Shown in pieces: positions 46,589 to 55,599 of a stretch of DNA of 64,000 bases. The position numbers were made by a program, and so were the translations under genes. The notes under the pieces are model-generated. The model saw only the letters and a program-made list of their open reading frames with translations. It did not search any database and was not told the DNA's origin. Source of the stretch: Lachnoanaerobaculum orale (GTDB taxonomy: Bacteria; Bacillota; Clostridia; Lachnospirales; Lachnospiraceae). Position 1 is the first letter of the stretch. Each line of letters opens with the position of its first letter. The stretch spans positions 1,818,931 through 1,882,930 of the forward strand of contig NZ_RRCM01000001.1 of NCBI RefSeq assembly GCF_003862485.1. Reading direction: 5' to 3'.

Positions 46589-47080
46589 TTACTCTACTCC
46601 AAGCCTCTTCTTCATAGTCTTTTCAACTGCTACAAGTATGTTTTCATAACCTGTACATCTGCAAAGATGTCCTGAGAGAAGTTTTCTAAGCTCTTCCTTT
46701 GTATAGAGCTTACCGCTGTTTAAGATTTCAGTAGCCGACATTACAAATCCCGGAGTACAAAATCCGCACTGAATTGCAGATTCATCTATAAATGCCTGCT
46801 GCAAATCCGAAATCTCTCCGTTCGGTCCCATAAGACCTTCAAGTGTCAAAATATCCTTACCCTCAGCCCATACTGCCAGATAGATACATGAGTTGAACGC
46901 TTCACCGTCTATAAGCACATTACAGGCACCACATTCTCCTACTTCACAACCCTTTTTCACAGAAGTAAGTCTGTAGTCATTTCTCAGCATATCTGTAAGA
47001 GAGCTTCTTACATCCACCATCTTCTCACATTTTTTACCGTTTATAGTACAAGTGACCAGTTTATATCTCTGTCCTGTCAT
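46589..47080 (-). CDS. Xanthine dehydrogenase-type iron-sulfur subunit
   Basis: A 163-residue protein with two [2Fe-2S] clusters. The plant-type site is GCEVGECGACNVLIDG with the final Cys in FNSCIYL. The second site is IQCGFCTPGFV and LCRCTGYENI. It moves electrons from the molybdenum site to FAD. The start MTGQRYKLVTC follows AGGAGGTG with proper spacing and overlaps the FAD-subunit gene by 20 bp. Confidence 0.94.
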   Translation of the reverse strand: MTGQRYKLVTCTINGKKCEKMVDVRSSLTDMLRNDYRLTSVKKGCEVGECGACNVLIDGEAFNSCIYLAVWAEGKDILTLEGLMGPNGEISDLQQAFIDESAIQCGFCTPGFVMSATEILNSGKLYTKEELRKLLSGHLCRCTGYENILVAVEKTMKKRLGVE

Positions 47081-47960
47081 CGACCGCACCTCCTGCCTGT
47101 TTTACAGCCTTTTCACAAGCTCTCTTTGCCATTACAACACCTATATGGCATCTGAAAGCCTTGCTTGCTCTCCATGAATCACGAGGATTTATATCATCAA
47201 GTACCTTCTGTGAGAAAGCTTCCATATTCTCATCATTTACTTCTTTTCCTCTTAGGAAATTCTCCGCACTAAAAACTCTCATAGGTATAGGACCTGCTAC
47301 ACCGTAGGCGATTCTTACATCCTCAAATATCTTTTTGTCCGCTGAAAGTTTTACATTCACGGAACAACCTGTAGTTGCGATATCCATCGCCTCTCTCATG
47401 GCATACTTTATATAGTGACCTTTATAACCTTCATAAGCTTTCTTAGGGATAATTATTGCAGTCTGTATCTCTCCCTCTTTCAAAGCCACAGTTCCCGCTT
47501 TTATATAGAATTCATTTATAGGTACAACTTTTCTGTAACCTTCTCCGGCTATCTCAACCTGTGCATCCCATGCAAAAAGAGTGGATGCCGAGTCTGCAGA
47601 TGTCACTCCGTTACAGGTATTACCGCCGATAGTTCCTATATTTCTGATCTGAGGTCCGCCTATCTGATCTACAGCCTCACCAAGTACATTTATATACTTT
47701 TGGATAATAGGGTTCTTTGTGATATGTGAAAAGCTGGTCAAAGAACCTATTCTGATATTCTCATCGGCATCAAGGCAGATTCCTCTAAGTTCGTCAAGCA
47801 TATATATACTTACAAGTTCCTTACCTGCTCTTTTACCCTCTCTTACCTGTACCAAGACATCGCTTCCGCCGGCAATAACCTGTGAGCCCGGATGTTCCTT
47901 TAGAAGTCTGCAAGCGTCATCAACACTTTCAGCTTCATATAAAGCTTTTATATCGTACAT
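47061..47960 (-). CDS. Xanthine dehydrogenase-type FAD-binding subunit
   Basis: A 299-residue flavin subunit of the CoxM/XdhB family. The FAD motifs are QVIAGGSDVLVQVREGKRAG and IGTIGGNTCNGVTSADSAST. It passes electrons to NAD+ or another acceptor. The order catalytic-FAD-FeS downstream of guaD is tight: 9 nt after the molybdenum subunit gene and overlapping the FeS gene. Confidence 0.94.
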   Translation of the reverse strand: MYDIKALYEAESVDDACRLLKEHPGSQVIAGGSDVLVQVREGKRAGKELVSIYMLDELRGICLDADENIRIGSLTSFSHITKNPIIQKYINVLGEAVDQIGGPQIRNIGTIGGNTCNGVTSADSASTLFAWDAQVEIAGEGYRKVVPINEFYIKAGTVALKEGEIQTAIIIPKKAYEGYKGHYIKYAMREAMDIATTGCSVNVKLSADKKIFEDVRIAYGVAGPIPMRVFSAENFLRGKEVNDENMEAFSQKVLDDINPRDSWRASKAFRCHIGVVMAKRACEKAVKQAGGAVDDRTEI

Positions 47961-47969
47961 TTTTTCCTC

Positions 47970-50261
47970 CTACTTAAGTAAACCTGCTTTATCAAAATAT
48001 TCAAACAATTTTGCCGGACGAAGCGGAATCTCATTTACTCCCACTCCTGTAGCCTGCATAACGGCATTTCTTATGGCAGGCGCTACCGGACATACAGGCG
48101 GCTCGCCCAAAGACTTCGTTCCGAACGGTGAAGTAGGCTCAGGATTTTCCACAAATGCAGTCTCAAGATGAGGATGATCCATGGCGGTTGATAATTTATA
48201 ATCAAGGAAATTATCATTGAGCACTTTACCTGTCTTCTCATCTACAAGCTGTATTTCGGAAAGCGCATATCCTATACCCATGCTCATACCGCCTTCTACC
48301 TGTGCTTTTGCCAGAGCCGGATTTATAAGCTTACCGCAGTCGTGTACATTGATTATCTTTACAAGCTTCGCCTTGCACATATCAATATCCACTTCCACCT
48401 CTGCAAAGCAGCATCCGAATGAATAAGCATTTGATTTTATCTGTGCTGTAGCCTCAGCTGTTATATGTCTGCTGTCACTTGTTGAATAGAGTGCCTCGGT
48501 TGCCAGATCCTTAAGTGAAATAAGCTCCATATTGTCTGTGGTTCTTACTATCATGCCGTTTTTGATATCTGTGATTTCAGGCGGCATGTTTGTAAGAATA
48601 TATGCGTAGTCAAGAATCTTTTTCTTTAAAAGTCCTGCAGTCTTTGCTATAGAAAATCCGCCGACATAGGTCTGTCTTGAAGCATATGCACCTGTACCGA
48701 AAGGAGTAACATCAGTATCCTGACATGATACAACATGTACATCCTCCACTCTGATTCCGATTGCTTCTGCCGCCATCTGTGAAAATGCGGTATCGGCGCC
48801 CTGTCCGATTTCGGTTTCACCAAGCTGAAGTGATACGGAACCGTCCTGATTGAGTACAAGCCTTGATGATGAAGACTCAAGTGAAATAGGCCAAACCGCC
48901 GTATTATACCAGAACACGGCCATTCCGACGCCTTTTCTGATTCTTCCTGTCTGATTTGAATATTCTTTGAGCTTATTGTCATAGTCCATATAAGCCTTAG
49001 CCTTTTCGATACACTGTCTGAACGTATCGTAGTAGTTGACATTTTTTGAGAATCCGTCTTTAAATCCTACAGGCATAAGGTTCTTAAGTCTGAACTCGAT
49101 AGAAGGTATGCCCATTATCTTTGCAACATCCTCCGTATGTGATTCTACCGCAAACATTGCCTGTGGTATTCCGTATCCTCTCATGGCTCCGGCTACAGGT
49201 CTGTTTGTAAATACGGTGTATGCATCACCCTCTATATTGTCACATGGATAAAGCTGCGGGAAACATCCAAGTCCCTTAGCCGCTATTGAATGTCCGTGTG
49301 AAGCATATCCTCCCTGATTTGAGAATATTTCTATCTTTCTGGCTGCGTATGTGCCGTCTTTTCTTAAATGAGAAATTATGTGGAACTTGATTCCATGTCT
49401 TACTCTGTTTGCAACAAAGGTCTCTTCTCTGCTGCAATCAAGCTTTACAAGATGTCCGCCAACCTTCAGTGAAAGGAATGCACAAAGCGGCTCGTACAAA
49501 ATATCCTGTTTGTTACCGAATCCGCCGCCTATATACGGTTTTACTATTCTTACATCTCCCCACGGAATACCTAGAGCCTGTCCTACAACTCTCCTTCCGA
49601 TATGCGGAATCTGTGTGGATGCAACTACCGTAACTCTTTTGCCTTCAGCATAAGCATAGCAGATAAAGTTTTCAATATGGCAATGCTGTACGGTCGGAGT
49701 CTCATACCATCTGTCAACTACCGTAAGCCCCTCTTCTTTTATAGCTTCCGCGTAGTTTCCCTTGCTGATACTTGTATGCTTCAAAATATTGTTGGGATAA
49801 TTTTTGTGTATCTGCGGTGCTCCGTCCTTTATAGCCTCAAGTACATCCGTAACTACCGGATACTCCTCATATTCCACCTTCAGTGCTCTGATTGCCTGAT
49901 TTGCAGCCACTTCATTTTCAGCTACGACTGCGGCAATATCATCGCCGTAGAATTTGACTTCATCTGTAAGCAAAAGTCTGTCCGCCACATCCTGATGACC
50001 CGGGTCTGTAGACCATGGATGTCCTGCTGTAGGGAAGTAGTTTTTATACTCTCCCAAATCAAAACAGGTAACAACCTTTACAACACCTTCAATTTTTTCA
50101 GCCTCTGTGGTATCAATTGAAAGCACTCTACCATGAGCTATCGTAGAATGTAAAATCTTTGCCACATATGCACTTGCGTCACATAAATCGTCAGTATACT
50201 TTGTTCTACCTGTGACCTTGTCAAATGCATCCACTCTGACAATACTCTTTCCAACCTCCAT
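47970..50261 (-). CDS. Xanthine dehydrogenase-type molybdenum subunit, probably selenium-dependent
   Basis: A 763-residue molybdopterin-binding catalytic subunit. Visible parts are KVTGRTKYTDDL at the N-terminus, VKPYIGGGFGNKQD, GAMRGYGIPQAMFAVESHTE and LQLGETEIGQGADTAFSQMA. The catalytic Glu lies in GTKSLGEPPVCPVAPAIRNA. The start at 50261 is spaced better from AGAGG than the ATG 6 nt earlier. The yqeB, yqeC and selD neighbours suggest a labile selenium ligand on Mo; no in-frame TGA is present. Substrate (xanthine or hypoxanthine) is inferred from guaD and ade. Confidence 0.92.
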   Translation of the reverse strand: MEVGKSIVRVDAFDKVTGRTKYTDDLCDASAYVAKILHSTIAHGRVLSIDTTEAEKIEGVVKVVTCFDLGEYKNYFPTAGHPWSTDPGHQDVADRLLLTDEVKFYGDDIAAVVAENEVAANQAIRALKVEYEEYPVVTDVLEAIKDGAPQIHKNYPNNILKHTSISKGNYAEAIKEEGLTVVDRWYETPTVQHCHIENFICYAYAEGKRVTVVASTQIPHIGRRVVGQALGIPWGDVRIVKPYIGGGFGNKQDILYEPLCAFLSLKVGGHLVKLDCSREETFVANRVRHGIKFHIISHLRKDGTYAARKIEIFSNQGGYASHGHSIAAKGLGCFPQLYPCDNIEGDAYTVFTNRPVAGAMRGYGIPQAMFAVESHTEDVAKIMGIPSIEFRLKNLMPVGFKDGFSKNVNYYDTFRQCIEKAKAYMDYDNKLKEYSNQTGRIRKGVGMAVFWYNTAVWPISLESSSSRLVLNQDGSVSLQLGETEIGQGADTAFSQMAAEAIGIRVEDVHVVSCQDTDVTPFGTGAYASRQTYVGGFSIAKTAGLLKKKILDYAYILTNMPPEITDIKNGMIVRTTDNMELISLKDLATEALYSTSDSRHITAEATAQIKSNAYSFGCCFAEVEVDIDMCKAKLVKIINVHDCGKLINPALAKAQVEGGMSMGIGYALSEIQLVDEKTGKVLNDNFLDYKLSTAMDHPHLETAFVENPEPTSPFGTKSLGEPPVCPVAPAIRNAVMQATGVGVNEIPLRPAKLFEYFDKAGLLK

Positions 50262-50276
50262 ATTCATTCCTCTCTA

Positions 50277-51539
50277 TTATAAAATTTGTTCTCCGGATAC
50301 ATATTTGGCTACCAAAGAACATTCATCCGACAAATATAAAAATCTTTCAACTCTCTTTCTTATATCATCTATGCCTTCATTCAATGCGCTGTCATCTACA
50401 ACCAATAAATCAGCTTCAAATCCTTTTTCCAATGCACCTACCTTTCCGAAATAAGACCCTGCAACTCTTGTAGCCATGGAAAAGACTTCCGCAAATTCCA
50501 AAGGTCTCGAATTTTTATCTATATATCTCCAATAGAGCTTTGAAAGCCCTATTGCTTCAACAGCTTGATTAAGTATATTCAGTGAATACCCCGCCGCAAT
50601 ATCACTTCCAAGTCCCACCTTTATACCGTTGTCTAAAAACTTTCTGACAGGCGCTATACCTGATGAAAGGCATATATTTGACTGCGGACAGTGTGCCACA
50701 AAAACATCTCTGTCTTTTAAAAGCTTCATTTCAGACTCATCGGAGTACACACAGTGTGCCATAACCGCAGGGAACCTGCTCTTATGTAGACACTCCCTTT
50801 TGTCATAGGCATCAAGATACCCGAAAGAATCAGGGCAAAGCTCTTTCACCCACTCCAACTCCTTGGGATTTTCGGATAAGTGTGATTGAAGTCCGTACTC
50901 GCTTCCTCGTATCTTGCCAAGCTCTTTTAAGAGTTTATCACTACAGCTCGGTATAAACCTCGGCGTGATTATAGGGAATGTATTTTTATACCTTCCTTTG
51001 CAAATATCAAGCCAATCCTTTGTAGCCTCTACAGATTCATCCGTACTCTCAATAAGACTTTCGGGTGAGTTTCTGTCCATATTTACCTTACCTACAAAAC
51101 ATTTCAACCCGCTTTCTTCAAGCAAATCCATAAGTAGTATTGTCGCTTCTTTATGTAGTGTTGCAAATATAATTGCCCTTGTGGTAAAGCTCTTTTTAAG
51201 TGATTCTACAAATTTTGTATAAGCTTTTTTTGCATAATCTATATTCTTATATTTTGCTTCCTCCGGAAATGTATATGTATTCAGCCAATCAAGCAACTCC
51301 ATATCAGTTCCAAGTCCTCTGAAAGGAAACTGCGGCGCATGCAAATGCATATCTACAAGCCCCGGAAAAATCAGAGCATCTTTATAGTCCACAACTTTCT
51401 CATCTTTAAGGAGTTCAGGAAGCATATTCTCTGAATATACATTAAATATAACATTATTCTTAATCAATATACAACTTTTTTCTCTTATACGGATTGTACA
51501 CTTATCGGTACAATCTATCAAATTCCCCTTAACTATCAC
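50277..51539 (-). CDS. guaD: Guanine deaminase
   Basis: Zinc amidohydrolase of 420 residues that turns guanine into xanthine. Motifs are PGLVDMHLHAPQFPFRGLGT, the second metal region LQSHLSENPKELEWV, HCVYSDESEM and the catalytic Asp in VGLGSDIAAGYSLNILNQAV. The start is GTG at 51539 after AGGGGGA; the longer frame to 51602 runs through the terminator of the riboswitch and is rejected. It is the first gene of the purine operon and stands under riboswitch control. Confidence 0.93.
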   Translation of the reverse strand: MIVKGNLIDCTDKCTIRIREKSCILIKNNVIFNVYSENMLPELLKDEKVVDYKDALIFPGLVDMHLHAPQFPFRGLGTDMELLDWLNTYTFPEEAKYKNIDYAKKAYTKFVESLKKSFTTRAIIFATLHKEATILLMDLLEESGLKCFVGKVNMDRNSPESLIESTDESVEATKDWLDICKGRYKNTFPIITPRFIPSCSDKLLKELGKIRGSEYGLQSHLSENPKELEWVKELCPDSFGYLDAYDKRECLHKSRFPAVMAHCVYSDESEMKLLKDRDVFVAHCPQSNICLSSGIAPVRKFLDNGIKVGLGSDIAAGYSLNILNQAVEAIGLSKLYWRYIDKNSRPLEFAEVFSMATRVAGSYFGKVGALEKGFEADLLVVDDSALNEGIDDIRKRVERFLYLSDECSLVAKYVSGEQIL

Positions 51540-51549
51540 TTTTCCCCCT

Positions 51550-51606
51550 AAATAAAAGTGAGGTGTCCAACATTGTGTATGGAAACACCTCACTAATCCC
51601 ACAATG
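51550..51606 (-). terminator. Riboswitch terminator with competing antiterminator
   Basis: Terminator stem AGTGAGGTGT/ACACCTCACT (51585-51594 with 51557-51566), 10 perfect pairs, followed by TTTATTTA on the minus strand. The alternative helix CATTGTG/CACAATG (51600-51606 with 51571-51577) would enclose the terminator's 5' arm and block it. A third hairpin CCCAC/GTGGG (51610-51614 with 51598-51602) would tie up the antiterminator strand. Confidence 0.78.
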
Positions 51607-51611
51607 TCAGT

Positions 51612-51678
51612 GGGCTTATAGTCAATTATTACGGTAATTGGTAGAGACGCTCACCCGATTATGAGCATATATAAGTCC
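51612..51678 (-). promoter_or_regulatory. Purine riboswitch aptamer, guanine class
   Basis: A three-way junction in RNA from 51678 to 51612. P1 pairs GGACTTATA with TATAAGCCC. P2 is GCTCA/TGAGC with loop TAATCGGG. P3 is CAATTA/TAATTG with loop CCGTAA. Loops offer the GG/CC contacts of the family. The core strand TCTCTACC matches J2/3 (usual TTTCTACC). The last junction reads GACTAT, with C at the specificity position, so guanine (or hypoxanthine/xanthine) is expected rather than adenine. The J1/2 strand and loop 2 depart slightly from consensus. Confidence 0.85.
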
Positions 51679-51692
51679 TATACTAAAATATT

Positions 51693-51722
51693 ATTAAACA
51701 GTCATTATTGTCTTATATTCAA
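51693..51722 (-). promoter_or_regulatory. Possible promoter of the riboswitch-guaD operon
   Basis: TTGAAT (51717-51722), 18 nt, TTTAAT (51693-51698). The start near 51686 would leave a few bases before the aptamer. A second option, TTGACT near 51742, has no good -10. The rest of 51723-51867 is AT-rich without a gene. Confidence 0.45.
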
Positions 51723-51867
51723 GTAAATATTAAACTTAAGTCAATACTTATGTATATAGTAACATCTATCTCCGTATAAGTCAAATACTTTCTGTAATAT
51801 TGCATAATTATATATATTTACTTATTGATATATTCAATGAATTTTCAGTGTCTTTTTCTTACTTTCA

Positions 51868-52464
51868 TCAACTTGTTTTGTAAATTTTATCTAAAACATA
51901 TCGATACACTTCCCTTGTATCAATATCTAAAAGTTCATCAGCATCCTCTATATCCACAAATAAGGTTTCATCCATATGTTTTTTGATTATTTTTTTACCG
52001 CCTTCATCATCGCCTAAGGAAAGTAATTCATCAAACCGGTTGGCCGAAAATATACACGGATTCCCAAGCCTTTCCTTACATCTGACACTGCATATGCTTT
52101 TATTTGAACTTTGAAACTCATTTATCAGCTTATTGACGGTTACAGGGTTTAAAAGCGGCTGGTCACATACTCCGAACATCACACTCTCTGAATGCTTGAT
52201 TTCTTTTAATGCTTTAACCGCCAGCTTTATAGATCTTGACTTGCCAAGCTCCGGTTTATTATTGATAATGTCAATAAATCCTTTCGACTTATAGTATTTA
52301 AGTATATCACTGTCTCCACTTACTATAACTTTATTCTCAAAGTTGTATGCACTTTCATATATCTTTTCCATATACTAATACAGCTTTAATCCGTCTATAT
52401 CTGCCAAAAGCTTATTGCCGCCGAATCTCTTACCCTCACCTGCAGCTAAAATGACCAAATCCAT
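51868..52464 (-). pseudogene. MocA-like nucleotidyltransferase split by an in-frame TAG
   Basis: The full reading frame begins at 52464 with MDLVILAAGEGKRFGGNKLL, the nucleotide-binding signature of MobA/MocA-like transferases that make molybdenum cofactor dinucleotides. Codon 30 is TAG (52375-52377), and the frame then continues intact as YMEKIYESAYNFENKVIV for another 167 residues with GVCDQPLLNPVTVNKLI and GNPCIFSANRFDELLSLGDD. The 3' part alone lacks the nucleotide-binding loop. A nonsense mutation, sequencing error or readthrough are the options. The gene overlaps the yqeB stop (TGATG). Confidence 0.85.
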
Positions 52465-53264
52465 CAGTTCACCCTTGGGTTTAACAAGCTTAATACAGCT
52501 TCCAATACTCCGCCGCCTACAGCACTTGCCTTATCGGAAATCGTAAAGCAGTACTCTCTTTCGGCTCTCGGATCTACATCTCCCGATTTCATTCCTTTCT
52601 TTACTATTACACCGTCTTGTAAAAGCCCTCTTACTATTCCGTCAATATTTGCATATATAGGAGTTTCATCACAGTAAGCCAGCAAATCACCTGACTTTAC
52701 CGTATCACCTATATGTACTGCAGCCTTAAAAGTACCGTCCGCAGTCGCTCTTATTATTCTTTCTACCGTGTAACCTCCTATATTACCCGGAACTCCGGTA
52801 TTCGGATAAGCACTTCCCTTCCACAAAACTCTTCCGAGATTATGTCCACGCTTGGTTTCCACTACTGCATGGCAGTCCACATCCGCTTCAAATCCGGGTC
52901 CTACTCCTATTACTATGGAAGCGTCATTTTTCTTTGTACCGACATTTTTCTTAGCTATAATGGCATCTATTATTATATCAGGCTTATACTCCCTCATAAT
53001 ATCTCCGCTCTCATCCACAATTACAGCTACACAGTTTGACTTAAGTATAGTATCAACTTCAGATATATCTTTACAAAGTTTTGCCTTTATACCCTCCACA
53101 ATCTGCTCACCCTCGTATATAGCAGGTGAGAACGCCACAGTTCTTCTGACTGTAGTAGGCACGGCAATGTCGGACATTATCACATCAAATCCCGCTCTGA
53201 AAAATTTTGCCCCTATACCTGTAGCCAGATCTCCGGCACCTCTTATCCAAACTTTCTTATCCAT
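52464..53264 (-). CDS. yqeB: Selenium-dependent molybdenum hydroxylase accessory protein YqeB (EF2563 family)
   Basis: A 266-residue protein of the EF2563/YqeB family, found only beside selenium-dependent molybdenum hydroxylases. The N-terminal dinucleotide-like fold begins VWIRGAGDLATGIGAKFFRA, and the middle has VIGVGPGFEADVDCHAVVET then RGHNLGRVLWKGSAYPNTGV. A biotinyl-like part near the end (GDTVKSGDLLAYCDETPIYA) resembles a barrel-sandwich fold. The molecular role is unknown. It lies between yqeC and the mocA-like gene. Confidence 0.9.
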   Translation of the reverse strand: MDKKVWIRGAGDLATGIGAKFFRAGFDVIMSDIAVPTTVRRTVAFSPAIYEGEQIVEGIKAKLCKDISEVDTILKSNCVAVIVDESGDIMREYKPDIIIDAIIAKKNVGTKKNDASIVIGVGPGFEADVDCHAVVETKRGHNLGRVLWKGSAYPNTGVPGNIGGYTVERIIRATADGTFKAAVHIGDTVKSGDLLAYCDETPIYANIDGIVRGLLQDGVIVKKGMKSGDVDPRAEREYCFTISDKASAVGGGVLEAVLSLLNPRVN

Positions 53265-53265
53265 C

Positions 53266-53979
53266 TTACTTTCCCTCAGTCAAAAAATCAAAGTCACAAA
53301 ACTCTCTGTTGCTTTCATAAGATGTTATGGCAACTCTGAAATTTTTTAGACCGCTTTCTTTACAATAAAATTCAGTATATTTTTTTACTTCCAAAGCTTT
53401 TTGCAAATCAGTATCGCTGTCCGCCTTATTTATAACAAAGACAGTTCTTACATCGCCAACTCCCTTTAAACCTGCGGATTTACTTGTCAAAATCCTTGCC
53501 GCGTCCTCACAGGTCAGTATATGGTTCCCCTTCCATCCGAATATATCATATGCTCTCTCATATCTGAAGCACTTTTCTTTTAAAGTCTTACCTACAGCGT
53601 CAATACCCATACATACTATGCATACATCGCTGCCTTCAGGTATAACAGGCTCGTTTTCTTCTCTCGGTATCTTTATCGGAAGCCTCTTTGCTCCGTCCGC
53701 TTCGACAAGAACAATATCGGCATAATCTTTAAATTTCTCAAGTTCGGATAAAGGCAGTGAAGAAAGCTTTTTCCCCTCATCTATGCCTACAACTACAGGC
53801 TCATCTCCAAATGAGATATTGCAAAGTTCCTTTGCCGATTTTATCTCTGCAAATTTTTCAGGTTTTACTATATGGGTGGAAGTGGTGATAATCACCTTTT
53901 TCCCCGTATTTGCAAAAAAGTTACCGATATAAAACATGGTGGTGGTCTTTCCACCACCACCAACTAATGAAATCATCAT
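53266..53979 (-). CDS. yqeC: Selenium-dependent hydroxylase accessory protein YqeC
   Basis: A 237-residue P-loop protein. The nucleotide-binding loop is ISLVGGGGKTTTMFYIG, and a second part, ADIVLVEADGAKRLPIKIPR, resembles the family's Walker-B-like region. YqeC proteins co-occur with YqeB and orphan SelD and are thought to help insert selenium into the Mo cofactor. It is 1 nt from yqeB and follows the permease directly. Confidence 0.9.
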   Translation of the reverse strand: MMISLVGGGGKTTTMFYIGNFFANTGKKVIITTSTHIVKPEKFAEIKSAKELCNISFGDEPVVVGIDEGKKLSSLPLSELEKFKDYADIVLVEADGAKRLPIKIPREENEPVIPEGSDVCIVCMGIDAVGKTLKEKCFRYERAYDIFGWKGNHILTCEDAARILTSKSAGLKGVGDVRTVFVINKADSDTDLQKALEVKKYTEFYCKESGLKNFRVAITSYESNREFCDFDFLTEGK

Positions 53980-55368
53980 TTACATCCCTGCCAATTTCTT
54001 TACATCCATATCCTTAGGTAAAATAAAATTCATAATCATTGAAAGCACAAATACACCTGCAACAGAGTTTCCTGCAAATATATCAGCTATTATCTTAGGG
54101 AAATAGTTGAATATATCAGGTGTCTGTGTAAATCCTATACCTATACTTATAGAAAGTGCGGCAATGATTGTATTTCTCTGGTTGAATCCGCATTTGCCGA
54201 TCATATTCATACCGCTTACCACTATTGTACCGAACATCATTATTGTACAACCTCCAAGTACAGGCTGCGGCAATGTTGAGAAGAACGCACCTATAGGCGG
54301 GAAAAGTCCTGCCAATATAAGTGTCAATGCACCGAACATTATGGTAAATCTGTTTACCACCTTTGTCATAGCGATAAGACCTACATTCTGTGAGAATGAT
54401 GTTATAGGTGTACATCCAAGAAGTCCGGATACCGAACTCAAAAATCCATCACATGCAAGTGAACCTGAAATCTCTTTTTCAGTGATATCTCTGTCAAGAC
54501 CTCCTGCCACTACAGCTGTAGTATCACCGATTGTCTCGGCTGCAGATACAAAGAATACAACTACTATTGATAAAATAGCGCTTATATTGAACACCGGCTT
54601 ATACGGAAGTATTCTCGGCAATGCTATAAATCCTACTTCGTTTATAGTCGTAGAAAACTGTTCAAACAGTTGCTTAATAGTAATTATTCCAACTATAAAA
54701 GATGTAATATATCCTACTACCAGACCGAACATTACATTAAGCTGCTTTACAAATCCCTTTGCCAGCGCGCTGAATATAATACATGAAAGCAATGTTATAA
54801 GACCTACTATCATATACTTAGGTGCTCCGAAGTCATCCACATATCCGCCTCCAAAGCTCCTTGCGCCTACAGAGAGAAGTGAAAAACCTATAGTGGTAAC
54901 TACACAGGCCGAAACTATCGGAGATACTATTCTCTTCCAGTACTTATATGTAAGTCCCAAGCAACCTTCCACACATCCGCCGACTATTATCGCACCTATC
55001 ATCGTTTGATAATTAAAATTCGTGGCTATATAGGTCAGAGTCGCCACAAAGGTAAAACTCACACCCATAACTACAGGAAGCTTCGCTCCCACTCTCCACA
55101 CCGGATACAGCTGTATCAGTGTTCCAAGACCTGCAATAAACATTGCACTTTGTAAAAGTCTTGCAAGCTCCACTCCGCCGATTCCCGTCTGATCGCTTCC
55201 AAGCAGCTTTGCAACTCCGCACACCATTGCTATCGGCGCCAAGTTTGAAACAAACATTGCCATAACATGCTGCAAACCGAAAGGAATCGCCTTTGCAACA
55301 GGAACCCTACCGTCCAGCTTGTAAATATTCTCGATACTTACATCCGGACTACTTGACTTTACACTCAT
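53980..55368 (-). CDS. Xanthine/uric acid type NCS2 purine permease
   Basis: A 462-residue nucleobase:cation symporter-2 with about 12-14 membrane segments. The family signatures VSAAETIGDTTAVVAGGLDR and GCTPITSFSQNVGLIAMTKV are present, and GARSFGGGYVDDFG lies before the middle. Sequence type and the xdh context favour xanthine or urate. It starts the permease-yqeC-yqeB-mocA transcript and has its own promoter and leader. Confidence 0.9.
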   Translation of the reverse strand: MSVKSSSPDVSIENIYKLDGRVPVAKAIPFGLQHVMAMFVSNLAPIAMVCGVAKLLGSDQTGIGGVELARLLQSAMFIAGLGTLIQLYPVWRVGAKLPVVMGVSFTFVATLTYIATNFNYQTMIGAIIVGGCVEGCLGLTYKYWKRIVSPIVSACVVTTIGFSLLSVGARSFGGGYVDDFGAPKYMIVGLITLLSCIIFSALAKGFVKQLNVMFGLVVGYITSFIVGIITIKQLFEQFSTTINEVGFIALPRILPYKPVFNISAILSIVVVFFVSAAETIGDTTAVVAGGLDRDITEKEISGSLACDGFLSSVSGLLGCTPITSFSQNVGLIAMTKVVNRFTIMFGALTLILAGLFPPIGAFFSTLPQPVLGGCTIMMFGTIVVSGMNMIGKCGFNQRNTIIAALSISIGIGFTQTPDIFNYFPKIIADIFAGNSVAGVFVLSMIMNFILPKDMDVKKLAGM

Positions 55369-55593
55369 TTCATAATCCTCCTTAAAAAGATATTATTTAT
55401 CTTATACCTCCGCAGAGATAATATACTAAGGATCTGTAATAATTCCCCTAAAATAAACTATGATAAAAAGTATATAAGCACCTCGCAAATGTGAAGTGCT
55501 TATTATATTTTAGACTAATCTTGATTCGATTGTCTAATAAAAAACTTTCTTTACATAATTTCGTATAAAAAACTTCGCTCTTGTTTATTTCTT
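55369..55593 (-). promoter_or_regulatory. Leader of the xanthine permease transcript with terminator-like hairpins
   Basis: About 225 nt of untranslated RNA. In order it holds a hairpin TTAGAC/GTCTAA with inner ATC/GAT (55510-55537), a stem AAGCACTTC/GAGGTGCTT (55476-55501) with a late T-run, and a looser stem ATATTATCT/AGATAAATAATAT (55389-55425) followed by TTTTT just before the ribosome binding site. No purine aptamer core is present. The arrangement resembles an attenuator, but I cannot assign a ligand or protein. Confidence 0.5.
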
Positions 55594-55599
55594 TTTTAT

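Noticed and set aside
52375..52377. The TAG in the mocA-like gene as a selenocysteine codon
   Set aside because: Selenocysteine is encoded by TGA, not TAG, and no SECIS-like need exists at this place in the family.
54107..55009. A 300-codon plus-strand reading frame opposite the xanthine permease
   Set aside because: It is the mirror of a clear NCS2 permease, has no ribosome binding site and no recognisable motif. The same holds for other antisense frames at 47719-48171, 49602-50120 and 21165-21656.
55369..55593. A second purine riboswitch before the xanthine permease
   Set aside because: The core strands (TTTCTACC and GACTAT or like) are missing on the minus strand in this leader.
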